DNA from: an uncultured Bacilli bacterium
GTDB lineage: Bacteria; Bacillota_I; Bacilli_A; RF39; UBA660
Assembly (NCBI GenBank): GCA_910589375.1
Contig: CAJUTK010000001.1
Span: 62,001 to 126,000, forward strand
Direction of reading: 5' to 3'
Length of the DNA stretch: 64,000 nt
Made by a program: the position numbers and the translations under genes. This document shows, piece after piece, positions 38,761 through 47,530 of the stretch (the stretch's first letter is position 1; every line of letters begins with the position of its first letter). Under the pieces are notes generated by a model. It saw only the letters and a list, made by a program, of their open reading frames with translations. It was not told where the DNA came from and searched no databases.

Positions 38761-39593
38761 TTATCTACAATCCAATCTATTTTAGGTAAAAAAAGAAACC
38801 TACTGAAATAAAAATATAATTCTTTTAATAGATTCTCATAATCATCTACTTTTTCTAAATAAAGGTCCAAACAATCCTCGTTCTCACCTTTCACAATATT
38901 ATCATAACAATCAAAGTAATATGATGGATATAGCATTCTGGCATAGAAAAGTAAATAATCTTGTTCTAGAAATTGAGCACGATAGAAATAAAGAAATAAA
39001 TCTGGTAAATGTAAGTTGCCCTCAAAAAAAAGTCGTTTTGTATATCCTGCTATATCTCTAACTTTATAGTCTACAGTAAAATTAGTGGGATTCCAAAAAT
39101 CAAAATCTTTACTCATCCTACCATGAGAAATATAAAGCGGATAATCTTTTTTTATCATTTGATAAAACTCAATAGCATTCTCAGCCATCCCTATATAGTA
39201 AAAAAAGCTATCTTTAATTTTATTAGAATTAATTGTCTGAACATGTTTCTCATAAAAGTCTACTTTATTCATCCATAACTCATGCCATGGTAAAGTTTCT
39301 TCCTCATAAACAGGTATTTGAAAATTTTCTATTTCTTGAAAACTAAGCCTATTTTGAGAAATAACATATAAAAGCAGATACGCCTTTCCATCAATATTAG
39401 TAACATATTCCCCATCTTTATTTTGAACAATATTATATACTGGGTAATGATTGTCCACTAAAAAATGGTAAATGTTAAAATCTACTGGTTTTTCAACTTC
39501 TATTAAAACATAGGAATCGAAATAATAGCGATATTCTAAAAACTCTATATTGTTTACCTCTATGTGGTAATAATATCGGATAGCATTCTTCAT
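38757..39593 (-). CDS. Putative kinase-fold protein (YutH/CotS-like), uncertain
   Basis: 278 residues. The middle contains LYISHGRMSKDFDFWNPTNFTVDYKVRDIAGYTKRLFFEG, where H-G-x(5-6)-D-F-x-N-P-T-N-F resembles the aminoglycoside-phosphotransferase catalytic loop H-G-D-x-x-x-x-N, and VDYKVRDIAGYTKRLF resembles the D-x-E/D-W metal segment as in CotS/YutH spore coat kinases. The canonical D is replaced (HGRM), so activity is doubtful. N-terminal strand block YYYHIEVNNIEF is as in the kinase N-lobe. No spore-coat evidence beyond this. Start ATG 39593 has a weak ribosome-binding site. It ends next to the NifU-like gene. Confidence 0.45.
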   Translation of the reverse strand: MKNAIRYYYHIEVNNIEFLEYRYYFDSYVLIEVEKPVDFNIYHFLVDNHYPVYNIVQNKDGEYVTNIDGKAYLLLYVISQNRLSFQEIENFQIPVYEEETLPWHELWMNKVDFYEKHVQTINSNKIKDSFFYYIGMAENAIEFYQMIKKDYPLYISHGRMSKDFDFWNPTNFTVDYKVRDIAGYTKRLFFEGNLHLPDLFLYFYRAQFLEQDYLLFYARMLYPSYYFDCYDNIVKGENEDCLDLYLEKVDDYENLLKELYFYFSRFLFLPKIDWIVDK

Positions 39594-39608
39594 ACTTTAT
39601 TCTATACA

Positions 39609-39634
39609 AAAAAAAATAAGCTATGCTTATTTTA
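39609..39634 (-). terminator. Terminator of the ecfA1-ecfA2-truA operon
   Basis: AAAATAAGC-TAT-GCTTATTTT hairpin with T run on the minus strand, overlapping the truA stop. Confidence 0.75.
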
Positions 39635-40381
39635 ATAAAAAACATCATTTAAATATAGTCCGCAAGCTGGTGCTGTTATTCCTGCTTTCGTACGATCTTC
39701 TTCTTTTAATATTTTTAAAATATCTTCGCTTTTTCTTTTGCCTTCACCTATTTCGATTAATACTCCTACAATATTTCTAACCATGTATCTCATAAATCCA
39801 GTTCCTACAATAGAAATTGTTATTTTATCAAGTTCTTTTCTATCGCGGATAATTTTAGTTTTCAAAATTGTTCTTTCATAAGTTTCTGTTTCATTTTTTT
39901 CTTCATCCACTTTCGTAAAAGATTTAAAGTTATGAGTTCCTTCTATATAATGTAGAGCACGCTCCATTTCTGCTATTTTTAAAGATTTATTGTATTGATA
40001 AATATAATCTTTTTCAATTGGGTTATAAACACCCATATTAATTTTATAAATATATTCTTTCCCAGTAGCTGAAAACCTTGCATGAAAGTCTTTATCTACC
40101 ATTTCTACTTTTTTAACGTAAATATCATCAGGCAAAAGACTATTTAAACTTCCTTGTAATTTAAATAAATCTATTTTTTTCGTTAAATCAAAATGAGCCT
40201 TTTGGTTATTAGCATGAACGCCTGCATCTGTTCTTCCAGAAGCATGAACAGAAACAGATTCATCACTATTAATTTTGGTTAATGCCTTTTCTAATTCTCC
40301 TTGTACAGTTTTTGCCCGTGGCTGCTTTTGGTAACCCTTATATTTTGATCCATCATAAGAAAATGTTATAAAATATCTCAT
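39632..40381 (-). CDS. truA: tRNA pseudouridine(38-40) synthase
   Basis: 249 residues, normal length. Catalytic Asp 52 in ASGRTDAGVHA; also YKGYQKQP, HARFSATGKEYIYKI, FKSFTKVD, and GFMRYMVRNIVGVLIEIGEGKRK. Makes pseudouridine in the anticodon arm of tRNAs. Start ATG 40381 with GGAAG. It follows ecfA2 by 17 nt, as in Bacilli, where ecfA1-ecfA2-ecfT-truA is common, but here ecfT is missing. Confidence 0.95.
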   Translation of the reverse strand: MRYFITFSYDGSKYKGYQKQPRAKTVQGELEKALTKINSDESVSVHASGRTDAGVHANNQKAHFDLTKKIDLFKLQGSLNSLLPDDIYVKKVEMVDKDFHARFSATGKEYIYKINMGVYNPIEKDYIYQYNKSLKIAEMERALHYIEGTHNFKSFTKVDEEKNETETYERTILKTKIIRDRKELDKITISIVGTGFMRYMVRNIVGVLIEIGEGKRKSEDILKILKEEDRTKAGITAPACGLYLNDVFY

Positions 40382-40398
40382 ATTATCTTCCTTTCAAT

Positions 40399-41241
40399 TT
40401 ACTGTAAAGTTCTTAAAATATCTTTTACCAAATCATTGACTTCTGTACGATGTCCTAATTGAATTTTCTTTTTTTTCAAAACATAGTTTTCGAATTTTGT
40501 TACCATTGGTAGTTCTATTTTTGCTTCTTTAAATACCTTTTCATTTTTTAGAACTGCCTTTTTATCATCATACATTAAAACTTTTCCATCCTTCATAATG
40601 ACAAGTTCATCCGCTACTTTACTTAAAAAGTCAACATCACTACTAGCAATAATAATAATTTTTTTATATCTAGACTTAATCGTTGTTAAAATAGTTACTA
40701 AACTTTTTTTATCGTTACTATCCATACCTATAATGGGTTCATCTAATAATAAAACTTTTGGATTACAAGCTAATATAGTAGCAAGAGATAACTTTCTAGC
40801 TTCTCCACTACTTAAGGAAAAAGGATACCTTGAAAGATAACTCTCATTAAGCCCCACCATAGTGAGAGCTTGAAGAATATGTTTATTCCTATTCATAGGA
40901 CTATAATTGCATTTTTCTAATACATAATCAAGTTCTTTTTCAACTGTATCATACAGAAACTTATTATCTGGAAATTGTGGCAAAAATCCCACAGCAGATT
41001 GAAAAGTTTTTTCATCTCCCAATATTCCCTGTTTACCAATAGTATATTCTTCAAATTGAATAGTACCACTAGTAGGTAACTTCATTCCTTTTATAAGTTC
41101 TAATAAAGTCGTCTTCCCACAACCTATTGGGCCTACAACACCAATCACTTTTCCTTCTTTAAATTGTAAATTAATCTTGTCAAAAAGCATAGGCGAATGG
41201 GAATCATAACGATAACTAACTTGATTCAAATTTATTTCCAT
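40399..41241 (-). CDS. ecfA2: ECF transporter ATP-binding subunit (EcfA2-like)
   Basis: 280 residues. Walker A GPIGCGKTT (36-44), Q-loop FLPQFPDN, signature LSSGEARKL, Walker B VLLLDEPIIGMD, H-loop region IIASSDVDFLSK in which the usual His is Ser-Asp. C-terminal ECF-type helical tail (KNEKVFKEAKIELPMVTKFENYVLKKK). Overlaps ecfA1 by 10 nt at its start, with GGTGGATGTGAT as ribosome-binding site. With EcfA1 it energises uptake of vitamins (folate, riboflavin, cobalt and others) through S components. No EcfT is found nearby. Confidence 0.85.
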   Translation of the reverse strand: MEINLNQVSYRYDSHSPMLFDKINLQFKEGKVIGVVGPIGCGKTTLLELIKGMKLPTSGTIQFEEYTIGKQGILGDEKTFQSAVGFLPQFPDNKFLYDTVEKELDYVLEKCNYSPMNRNKHILQALTMVGLNESYLSRYPFSLSSGEARKLSLATILACNPKVLLLDEPIIGMDSNDKKSLVTILTTIKSRYKKIIIIASSDVDFLSKVADELVIMKDGKVLMYDDKKAVLKNEKVFKEAKIELPMVTKFENYVLKKKKIQLGHRTEVNDLVKDILRTLQ

Positions 41242-42041
41242 ATCACATCCACCAACTTTTCTAAATCTGTTTCAACAGAAGGAATTGTATTATAGTATCG
41301 TAATTTATTAGAAAGATCAGCTACAAAAGGAAGATCTAATTGGTTCGCAGTAAATTGCTTCTCAGATTGTAAAGCAGTATTTATGTCCCCTTGTAAAATC
41401 ACTTTTCCATCTGATAGAATAAGCACATCAGTGCCCTCTACTATATCCTCCGAATCATCTGTAAAATGTAAAATAGTCATTTTATTTTTTTGTTGATACT
41501 GTTTTAACATCTCCCATATTCTCTTCTTCGTACATTTATCAAGCATTGATAATGCTTCATCTAAAACTAATAATTTAGGCTTGGTAATAAGATGCGCTGC
41601 TAAAGAAACTAATTGTTTTTCTCCGGCACTAAGCCCATGAACACTTCTAAATAAAAGTGGTTCTATTAAAAAGTCTTTAGAAATTAATTTTACTTCTTTG
41701 TCTATCTCTTTTTTAGAATAGCCAAGCTCCTGAAGGGGAAAAGAAACTTCCTCTATTACGGTATTGGTAACAAATGTCACTTCTGAATTTTCGAAAAGAA
41801 TCGCAGTCATATCTTGTATTGACTTTAAATTTTTAGGATTTAAATATAAATCACAAACTTTAATATAATCGTGGGTTTCTTCTAGCCCCACTAAAATACG
41901 GGCAAGAGTACTTTTACCACTTCCAGTTTTTCCTAAAACTGTATATATTGTATTTTCTTCAATCGCTAATGACAATTTATGAAATATTTCATATTCACCA
42001 TGTGAAAATGTTAAATCTTGAATTTCAATAATTTTCCCCAT
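41232..42041 (-). CDS. ecfA1: ECF transporter ATP-binding subunit (EcfA1-like)
   Basis: 269 residues from ATG 42041 (MGKIIEIQD), because GGTGAAGAAT precedes it; a GTG four codons upstream is part of that site. Walker A GKTGSGKST, signature LSAGEKQLV, Walker B LLVLDEALSMLD, H-loop HFTDDSEDIV. EcfA1-type order with partner downstream. First gene of the unit. Confidence 0.85.
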   Translation of the reverse strand: MGKIIEIQDLTFSHGEYEIFHKLSLAIEENTIYTVLGKTGSGKSTLARILVGLEETHDYIKVCDLYLNPKNLKSIQDMTAILFENSEVTFVTNTVIEEVSFPLQELGYSKKEIDKEVKLISKDFLIEPLLFRSVHGLSAGEKQLVSLAAHLITKPKLLVLDEALSMLDKCTKKRIWEMLKQYQQKNKMTILHFTDDSEDIVEGTDVLILSDGKVILQGDINTALQSEKQFTANQLDLPFVADLSNKLRYYNTIPSVETDLEKLVDVIWK

Positions 42042-42122
42042 ATTCTTCACCACACAGACTACTATTATAATAAGAGAAAAGAAAAAAGTAAAGAAAAAGA
42101 GAAGAAATTGACCCTACAAGTA

Positions 42123-42131
42123 TGTTATAAT
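42123..42131 (+). promoter_or_regulatory. Extended -10 promoter of fhs
   Basis: TGTTATAAT (TG-n-TATAAT); GAGGTGAATTT lies just before the ATG at 42150. No well-spaced -35 is clear. Confidence 0.55.
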
Positions 42132-42149
42132 TGAAATAGAGGTGAATTT

Positions 42150-43799
42150 ATGAAGACAGATATTGAAATAGCACGTGAAACAGAATTATTACCTATTGAA
42201 AAAGTTGCTAAAAAAATAGGTATTAAAAAAGAAGAACTAGAAATGTACGGGAAATACAAAGCAAAAATAGAGATGAAAAAAGAGCAAGAACAAAAAGCAA
42301 AACTAATTCTTGTTACATCAACTAATCCTACTCCTTATGGGGAAGGAAAAACAACTATGAGTATCGGTATTGCTGATGCCCTTTGGAAATTAAAAAAGAA
42401 AACATTAGTAACTTTAAGAGAACCATCTTTAGGACCTGTTTTTGGAATGAAAGGTGGAGCAACAGGTGGCGGATATGCACAAGTAGTTCCGATGGAAGAT
42501 ATTAATCTTCACTTTACGGGAGACCTACATGCCATCACTACCTGCAATAATTTATTGTGTGCAGCTATCGATAACCATCTATTTCAAGGAAATGAATTAA
42601 ACATAGATGAAAGTACGATTTGCTTTCCAAGAGCAATGGACATGAATGATAGATCTTTAAGAAGTATTACCATCGGAAAAGGGAAAACCAATTTTGAAAG
42701 AAATGACTCTTTTGTCATTACAGTAGCATCTGAGATTATGGCTATTTTCTGTCTTTCTAAAGACTTAATGGATTTAAAAAAGAGATTGGGAAATATTCTG
42801 GTTACTTTTGATAAAAAAGGAAAACCAATTTATGCAAAAGACTTAAAAGTTGAAGGTGCTATGACACTCCTTTTAAAAGATGCAATTAAACCAAACTTGG
42901 TTCAAACTTTAGAGGGAAACCCAGCAATTATTCATGGAGGGCCTTTTGCTAACATTGCCCACGGATGTAACTCCTTAATTGCCACTAAATTATCTCTCTC
43001 TCTTGCTGACTATGTAGTAACAGAAGCAGGATTTGGTAGTGATTTAGGAGCCGAGAAGTTCTTAGACTTAAAATGTCAATTAGGAAAATTAAAGCCTAAT
43101 GTCATCGTTGTAAATGCTACTACTCGTAGTATAAAGTATAACGGGCTTTGTCCAAAAGAAGACCTTAATACACCTAGTGCAGAATATCTAGAGAAAGGTA
43201 TTGAAAATTTATTAGTACATATTGAAAACATGAAAAAAATATCTAACCATGTTATTGTATGTCTAAATCATTTCTATAAAGATTCAGAAGAAGAAGTCAA
43301 TTATATTAAAACAAAAGTAGAAGAATTAGGAGTTCCTTTTTATCCTTCTTATGCCTTTGAGAAAGGTGGCGCTGGAGCTAAGGATTTAGCTAAGAAAATT
43401 GTTGAGCTATGTGATGAACCCGCAACCTTCAAACCAATCTATAAATTAGCTGATTCTATTCAAGAAAAGATCAAAAAAGTAGCTACTGAAATCTATCGCG
43501 CTAGTGATATTATTTATACAGAAGAAGCTTTAAAATCCTTAAAGAGAATTGAAAAGATTGCAGATAAAAATATTCCTATCTGCATTGCTAAAACTCAATA
43601 TTCTCTTTCTGATGATCCTAAGAAATTAGGTCATCCAAAAGACTTTGCTGTTACTGTTAGGGACTTAAAGTTATGTTCTGGTGCAGGATTTGTTGTAGTT
43701 TACATGGGAAATATTATGACTATGCCAGGATTATCTAAAAATCCAGCTTATAAACTTATGGATATTGATAAAAATAATATTATTACTGGACTATTTTAA
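42150..43799 (+). CDS. fhs: Formate--tetrahydrofolate ligase
   Basis: 549 residues, full length. P-loop STNPTPYGEGKTT (about 55-67), REPSLGPVFGMKGGATGGGYAQVVPMEDINLHFTGD, ITTCNNLLCAAIDNHL, GGPFANIAHGCNSLIATK, VVTEAGFGSDLGAEKFLDLKC and KDLKLCSGAGFVVVYMGNIMTMPGL are all present. Makes 10-formyl-THF from formate, THF and ATP for one-carbon metabolism. Single gene with own promoter and strong terminator. Confidence 0.97.
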   Translation: MKTDIEIARETELLPIEKVAKKIGIKKEELEMYGKYKAKIEMKKEQEQKAKLILVTSTNPTPYGEGKTTMSIGIADALWKLKKKTLVTLREPSLGPVFGMKGGATGGGYAQVVPMEDINLHFTGDLHAITTCNNLLCAAIDNHLFQGNELNIDESTICFPRAMDMNDRSLRSITIGKGKTNFERNDSFVITVASEIMAIFCLSKDLMDLKKRLGNILVTFDKKGKPIYAKDLKVEGAMTLLLKDAIKPNLVQTLEGNPAIIHGGPFANIAHGCNSLIATKLSLSLADYVVTEAGFGSDLGAEKFLDLKCQLGKLKPNVIVVNATTRSIKYNGLCPKEDLNTPSAEYLEKGIENLLVHIENMKKISNHVIVCLNHFYKDSEEEVNYIKTKVEELGVPFYPSYAFEKGGAGAKDLAKKIVELCDEPATFKPIYKLADSIQEKIKKVATEIYRASDIIYTEEALKSLKRIEKIADKNIPICIAKTQYSLSDDPKKLGHPKDFAVTVRDLKLCSGAGFVVVYMGNIMTMPGLSKNPAYKLMDIDKNNIITGLF

Positions 43800-43828
43800 A
43801 AGGAGATAATAATTATCTCCTTTTTTAT
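43797..43828. terminator. Terminator of fhs
   Basis: AAAGGAGATAAT/ATTATCTCCTTT, 12-bp perfect stem with T run; also serves the giant sigma gene on the minus strand. Confidence 0.85.
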
Positions 43829-46800
43829 GCACTTTTTTTAATTGCTAACACTTTCTTTTTAACATCTAGTTCTACTAAAAATCTTAATACTTTCATTTTT
43901 TCGCTACCGCTCATAAACTCTCTTTGACTAATATGGTATGCCCTTAAAATAGTATAACGAGTTGAATTTGTTAATTCTCTATGCCTTTTAATAATATCCA
44001 TAGCGTCTCTTCGACTAGTACTTTCAAATGAAAATATATTTTCTTGTTGATCACTAATTAAATCTAAAATGATATCCGCAGGGACTGTTGGTTTTGAAAT
44101 GGTATTTTGGTTTCTTGCTAATTCAATATTCTCAAAATAGTGCTCATAAATAGCTCTATGTTCTAAATCCATTTCAGAACTATTTCTTTCATAGTAAGCT
44201 TCTATCTCACTTTGTTCTGGAATTTTTACTTTTCTAATTCCTTCTTTATACTTAGATACAGCTATCATTAAATCAGACATTGCCCTTATAATAACACTTC
44301 TTGAACAATCTAAGCCTAAAAATTGAATAATCTCACTTACTGACATTCTTTTTTCATAATATAAATAGACTATATTTTTTACTTTTTCTTTATCCCCATA
44401 GAATGGAATATCTAGATTATCTATAGTAGACCAGAAATAATCAAAATCGTATCCAGACACTTCTTCCTCTATTAAGTCTTTTAAATAAGAGTCTAAGCTA
44501 AGTATTAAGCTTTCTACTTGCCCCTTTGTTATTTCGTGCTTTGAACCAATTTCTTCGAATGTTAATTTTTTCTCATAAAGATCTTTTAATACTTCTTGAT
44601 CGGCTTTAGAAAAATATTTTAAATATGGTACTACATCATATTCATAAGAGGTAGAAGATGGTATTTCATCATTTTCATATTTATAAATAGTTGTAAAAAT
44701 TCTTTCTACTCTACCTTTTAAACTTCCTGCTTTTTCTTGAAATATTTCCTCTAATTCTTTCAATGTCTTATAAGGATATCCTTCCAATTCAAAGGAATAA
44801 TATAATATTTCCCGATCTTTCTGACTAATAGGAATCCGTGGATCTTTTAAACTAAGTTTTAAATCCTCTCTTGGCATATACGCTAAACTCGCCCTTGCAA
44901 GCCCTGCCTTTTTTAAACGGACTGTATCTAATGCATTTTTCAAATATTTTTTATATTGCTTAGACATTTCAGGGTGAGCTAATCTAAATTCTTGCTCAGT
45001 ATATCTTTTACCAGTAGGATTAACATCGCAAGAAATCCCATATAATTTAGCTAATATTAAACGTTCCTTTTCATTCAAAACCATTTCTGAAATATGACTT
45101 AGTACTTCCCTTTTTATATCTGATTCGCTTATCATTACAGACGCTATTTTATGTTCATCGCATAGTCTATAAAATTTATTTAAAATATAAGAAATACGAA
45201 TAAACGTTAAACCTGTTTCAGACATAATTTCTTCTTTTGTTTTTCCATCCATTTTTAAGCCAATAACAGTGCTTTCTTCTTCTGTGAATACTAAAGATTT
45301 AAACAGTTCTCTGCATTCATCGGAATCATATTTTGAATTTGTTTTAAATATTCCAAAACGGTAGCAGTCAATCTTTAAAAGTCCACTAGCGATAATAGAT
45401 GCCACTTTTCTTTGTTGATTCTTCTTTTTCTTATCAATACCATGTATAGCTTCTATTTCTTCATAACTTTTCTTTTCTATTAGAAATTCCCTTAACATAG
45501 TTCTTGTCTCATCTGATAAATCAATAGAATCATCTAAAACATAAGGAATATATAATTTCTCCTCCACTATTTTCGTATTGTTTCTTCCTAGATATACTCT
45601 TAGTGCACATCTTTTAGCTTCCTGTAATCTAGATTTAGCATCTTCATAAGATATTTTCAACTCATCAGCAATCTGACTAATAGAATATTTAGAGGATTTT
45701 ATTCCATAGTACATGTCTAAAATACGTATTTTATCTGAAGAAAGAACTTTTAGACATCTTCTCCTAGCTACTTTATATTTATCTTTTGTAAAATTTGGTT
45801 TTCTATAATGCGAAACACCGTAATGAATTTTTTCTAATCTTCTAGAAAGATCTCTTAAATCTCCCAATCCAGTTACTTTCGTAATTCCTCTATCTAGTAA
45901 ATTATCTTGATGAAATTTACGGGCCATTAAATAATCGAATTGATTAAGAGTAAAATGACTTTGATTGTTTATAAGTGCATCATATAAACCTGTAATAGTA
46001 ATCTCATTTTTTTTATGAAATCCAAATAATATAGCATTTACTTCCCTTTCTGCTCTTCTTTTAGCAAACGAATTTAAAGTAAACTTTTCTCTTCCACCAT
46101 CAAAATAACTTACCAATAACTGATTCATACGAGGGGTTAATAAAATATTATTTTCTTTTGTGATTTCCATTACTTCTTCATAAGTAAACGAATCCCATAT
46201 ATTAGCAACACATAATGCACCACTCATGACATTACTTAATTCTGTATCTAAATCCATAGAAAATATTTTAGCGCCATATTGATTCAGGATATTTTTTCTG
46301 AACTCTCCATATATAGCTTTTGTTCTACTATCCTGAATGGTAAGTTTTTCCATTAATGATTTATAAAGCATCTGATAAGTTTCTTGATTTATTCCTAATT
46401 CTGCTAAAAAGCGACTATCAGAGGGAGAATAAATACTAGTAATTAGTAATTTTAAAATATCACGTTCTTCATCCTGCAAGATATCTCTAAAAAATAAATA
46501 CGCAATAATTAATTCTGGATTCATAGGATCAACATTTACATCTTCAAAGTTTCTTTGTAATTCTCTAGGAAGTTCTAAATTGTAAATACTACCATGTTGT
46601 TTCATCGCATCCCTTAATAATTGTACACAGCGTCTCTCTATTTTACCAACATAACTGGAAGAAATAGAAAATCTTTTTGCAATTTCCTCTCTTGATTCTT
46701 CTGCTTGGTTAAAAACTCTATTATAAAATATATAGTAATAAAAAGGATTATGTTGACTCAATAATAATTTAATAGAAAGGAGAATTTTCTTATCTCCCAT

Positions 46801-47445
46801 GGTATCTAATACTCTATCGAATCCAGTTTCTTCATAAGCAATAAATTGGGTAATTTCAGAATCTTCATCTTCACCGATTTTCTCATTTAAACTACTTGGA
46901 TTTAATTGAAAGTTAGTTTTAATAAGTTTGAACCGCTCCACTGTAACTCCAAGTAATTGACGAAATTCTTCGTCAGTAGGGAGTTCCTTTCCTTCCTCTT
47001 GAAACACTTGCTTAATTCTATAATACTCCCTAACTTTTGACATAAAGTCTCTAGGTTTTCTAATATCATCATCATAATTTGATAGTGCTGAACTAATCGC
47101 ATTTCTAATAACAGTAGTCGCAAAAGTAGAAAACTTAGCAAGTCCCTTTGTTTCATCAAAGGCTTCTATAGCATTTATAAAGCCAATAACTCCTTCATTA
47201 ATTACATCTAAAAGTTCATAACTATGGGTAGTATACCTTTTTGCCTGTGATACTATAAGACGCAAATTCGTTTTAATTAATAAATCTTTAGCAGACTTAT
47301 TTCCTTGTCTATATTTCTGTAATAGCTCCATATTAGAAGCATCAGTAGCCATAGGATATAATCTCATAATAGTAATAAATTCTGATAAATTATCTCTATT
47401 ATAATAGTCAAAGTCTTCTATATCAGCTAATAACTCACTTCCCAT
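43825..47445 (-). CDS. Giant sigma-70-like protein with a long array of sigma4-like HTH segments
   Basis: 1206 residues, two to three times a normal sigma factor. Residues 35-135 are a sigma2 domain: LLQKYRQGNKSAKDLLIKTNLRLIVSQAKRYTTHSYELLDVINEGVIGFINAIEAFDETKGLAKFSTFATTVIRNAI is almost like primary sigma factors, but the usual WWIRQA is VIRNAI. 140-200 resemble region 3. Residues 220-285 are a sigma4-like HTH (SREEIAKRFSISSSYVGKIERRCVQLLRDAM). The rest repeats motifs of the same kind: about 320-375, 565-620, 640-695, 720-765, 785-845, 870-925, 945-990 and 1015-1065, each with a [ILV]L...[YF]-x5-[ST]-x-[QE]-[IE]-[IA]-x-x-x-x-[IL] pattern followed by a basic helix. No similar array is known to me. 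Start ATG 47445 follows AAGGGGG. Single gene with its own promoter. Confidence 0.85.
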   Translation of the reverse strand: MGSELLADIEDFDYYNRDNLSEFITIMRLYPMATDASNMELLQKYRQGNKSAKDLLIKTNLRLIVSQAKRYTTHSYELLDVINEGVIGFINAIEAFDETKGLAKFSTFATTVIRNAISSALSNYDDDIRKPRDFMSKVREYYRIKQVFQEEGKELPTDEEFRQLLGVTVERFKLIKTNFQLNPSSLNEKIGEDEDSEITQFIAYEETGFDRVLDTMGDKKILLSIKLLLSQHNPFYYYIFYNRVFNQAEESREEIAKRFSISSSYVGKIERRCVQLLRDAMKQHGSIYNLELPRELQRNFEDVNVDPMNPELIIAYLFFRDILQDEERDILKLLITSIYSPSDSRFLAELGINQETYQMLYKSLMEKLTIQDSRTKAIYGEFRKNILNQYGAKIFSMDLDTELSNVMSGALCVANIWDSFTYEEVMEITKENNILLTPRMNQLLVSYFDGGREKFTLNSFAKRRAEREVNAILFGFHKKNEITITGLYDALINNQSHFTLNQFDYLMARKFHQDNLLDRGITKVTGLGDLRDLSRRLEKIHYGVSHYRKPNFTKDKYKVARRRCLKVLSSDKIRILDMYYGIKSSKYSISQIADELKISYEDAKSRLQEAKRCALRVYLGRNNTKIVEEKLYIPYVLDDSIDLSDETRTMLREFLIEKKSYEEIEAIHGIDKKKKNQQRKVASIIASGLLKIDCYRFGIFKTNSKYDSDECRELFKSLVFTEEESTVIGLKMDGKTKEEIMSETGLTFIRISYILNKFYRLCDEHKIASVMISESDIKREVLSHISEMVLNEKERLILAKLYGISCDVNPTGKRYTEQEFRLAHPEMSKQYKKYLKNALDTVRLKKAGLARASLAYMPREDLKLSLKDPRIPISQKDREILYYSFELEGYPYKTLKELEEIFQEKAGSLKGRVERIFTTIYKYENDEIPSSTSYEYDVVPYLKYFSKADQEVLKDLYEKKLTFEEIGSKHEITKGQVESLILSLDSYLKDLIEEEVSGYDFDYFWSTIDNLDIPFYGDKEKVKNIVYLYYEKRMSVSEIIQFLGLDCSRSVIIRAMSDLMIAVSKYKEGIRKVKIPEQSEIEAYYERNSSEMDLEHRAIYEHYFENIELARNQNTISKPTVPADIILDLISDQQENIFSFESTSRRDAMDIIKRHRELTNSTRYTILRAYHISQREFMSGSEKMKVLRFLVELDVKKKVLAIKKSA

Positions 47446-47472
47446 AAAAATCCCCCTTAAAAATGTCGTTAT

Positions 47473-47501
47473 ATTCTAACATAAATTAAAAAATAAGACA
47501 A
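47473..47501 (-). promoter_or_regulatory. Promoter of the giant sigma gene
   Basis: Minus strand TTGTCT, 17-nt spacer, TAGAAT with upstream TG (TATGTTAGAAT). Confidence 0.65.
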
Positions 47502-47504
47502 ATT

Positions 47505-47530
47505 AAAAAATCCTAAAAAGGATTTTTTAT
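47505..47530 (-). terminator. Terminator of pepD
   Basis: AAAAAATCC-TAAAAA-GGATTTTTT stem with T run on the minus strand. Confidence 0.75.
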
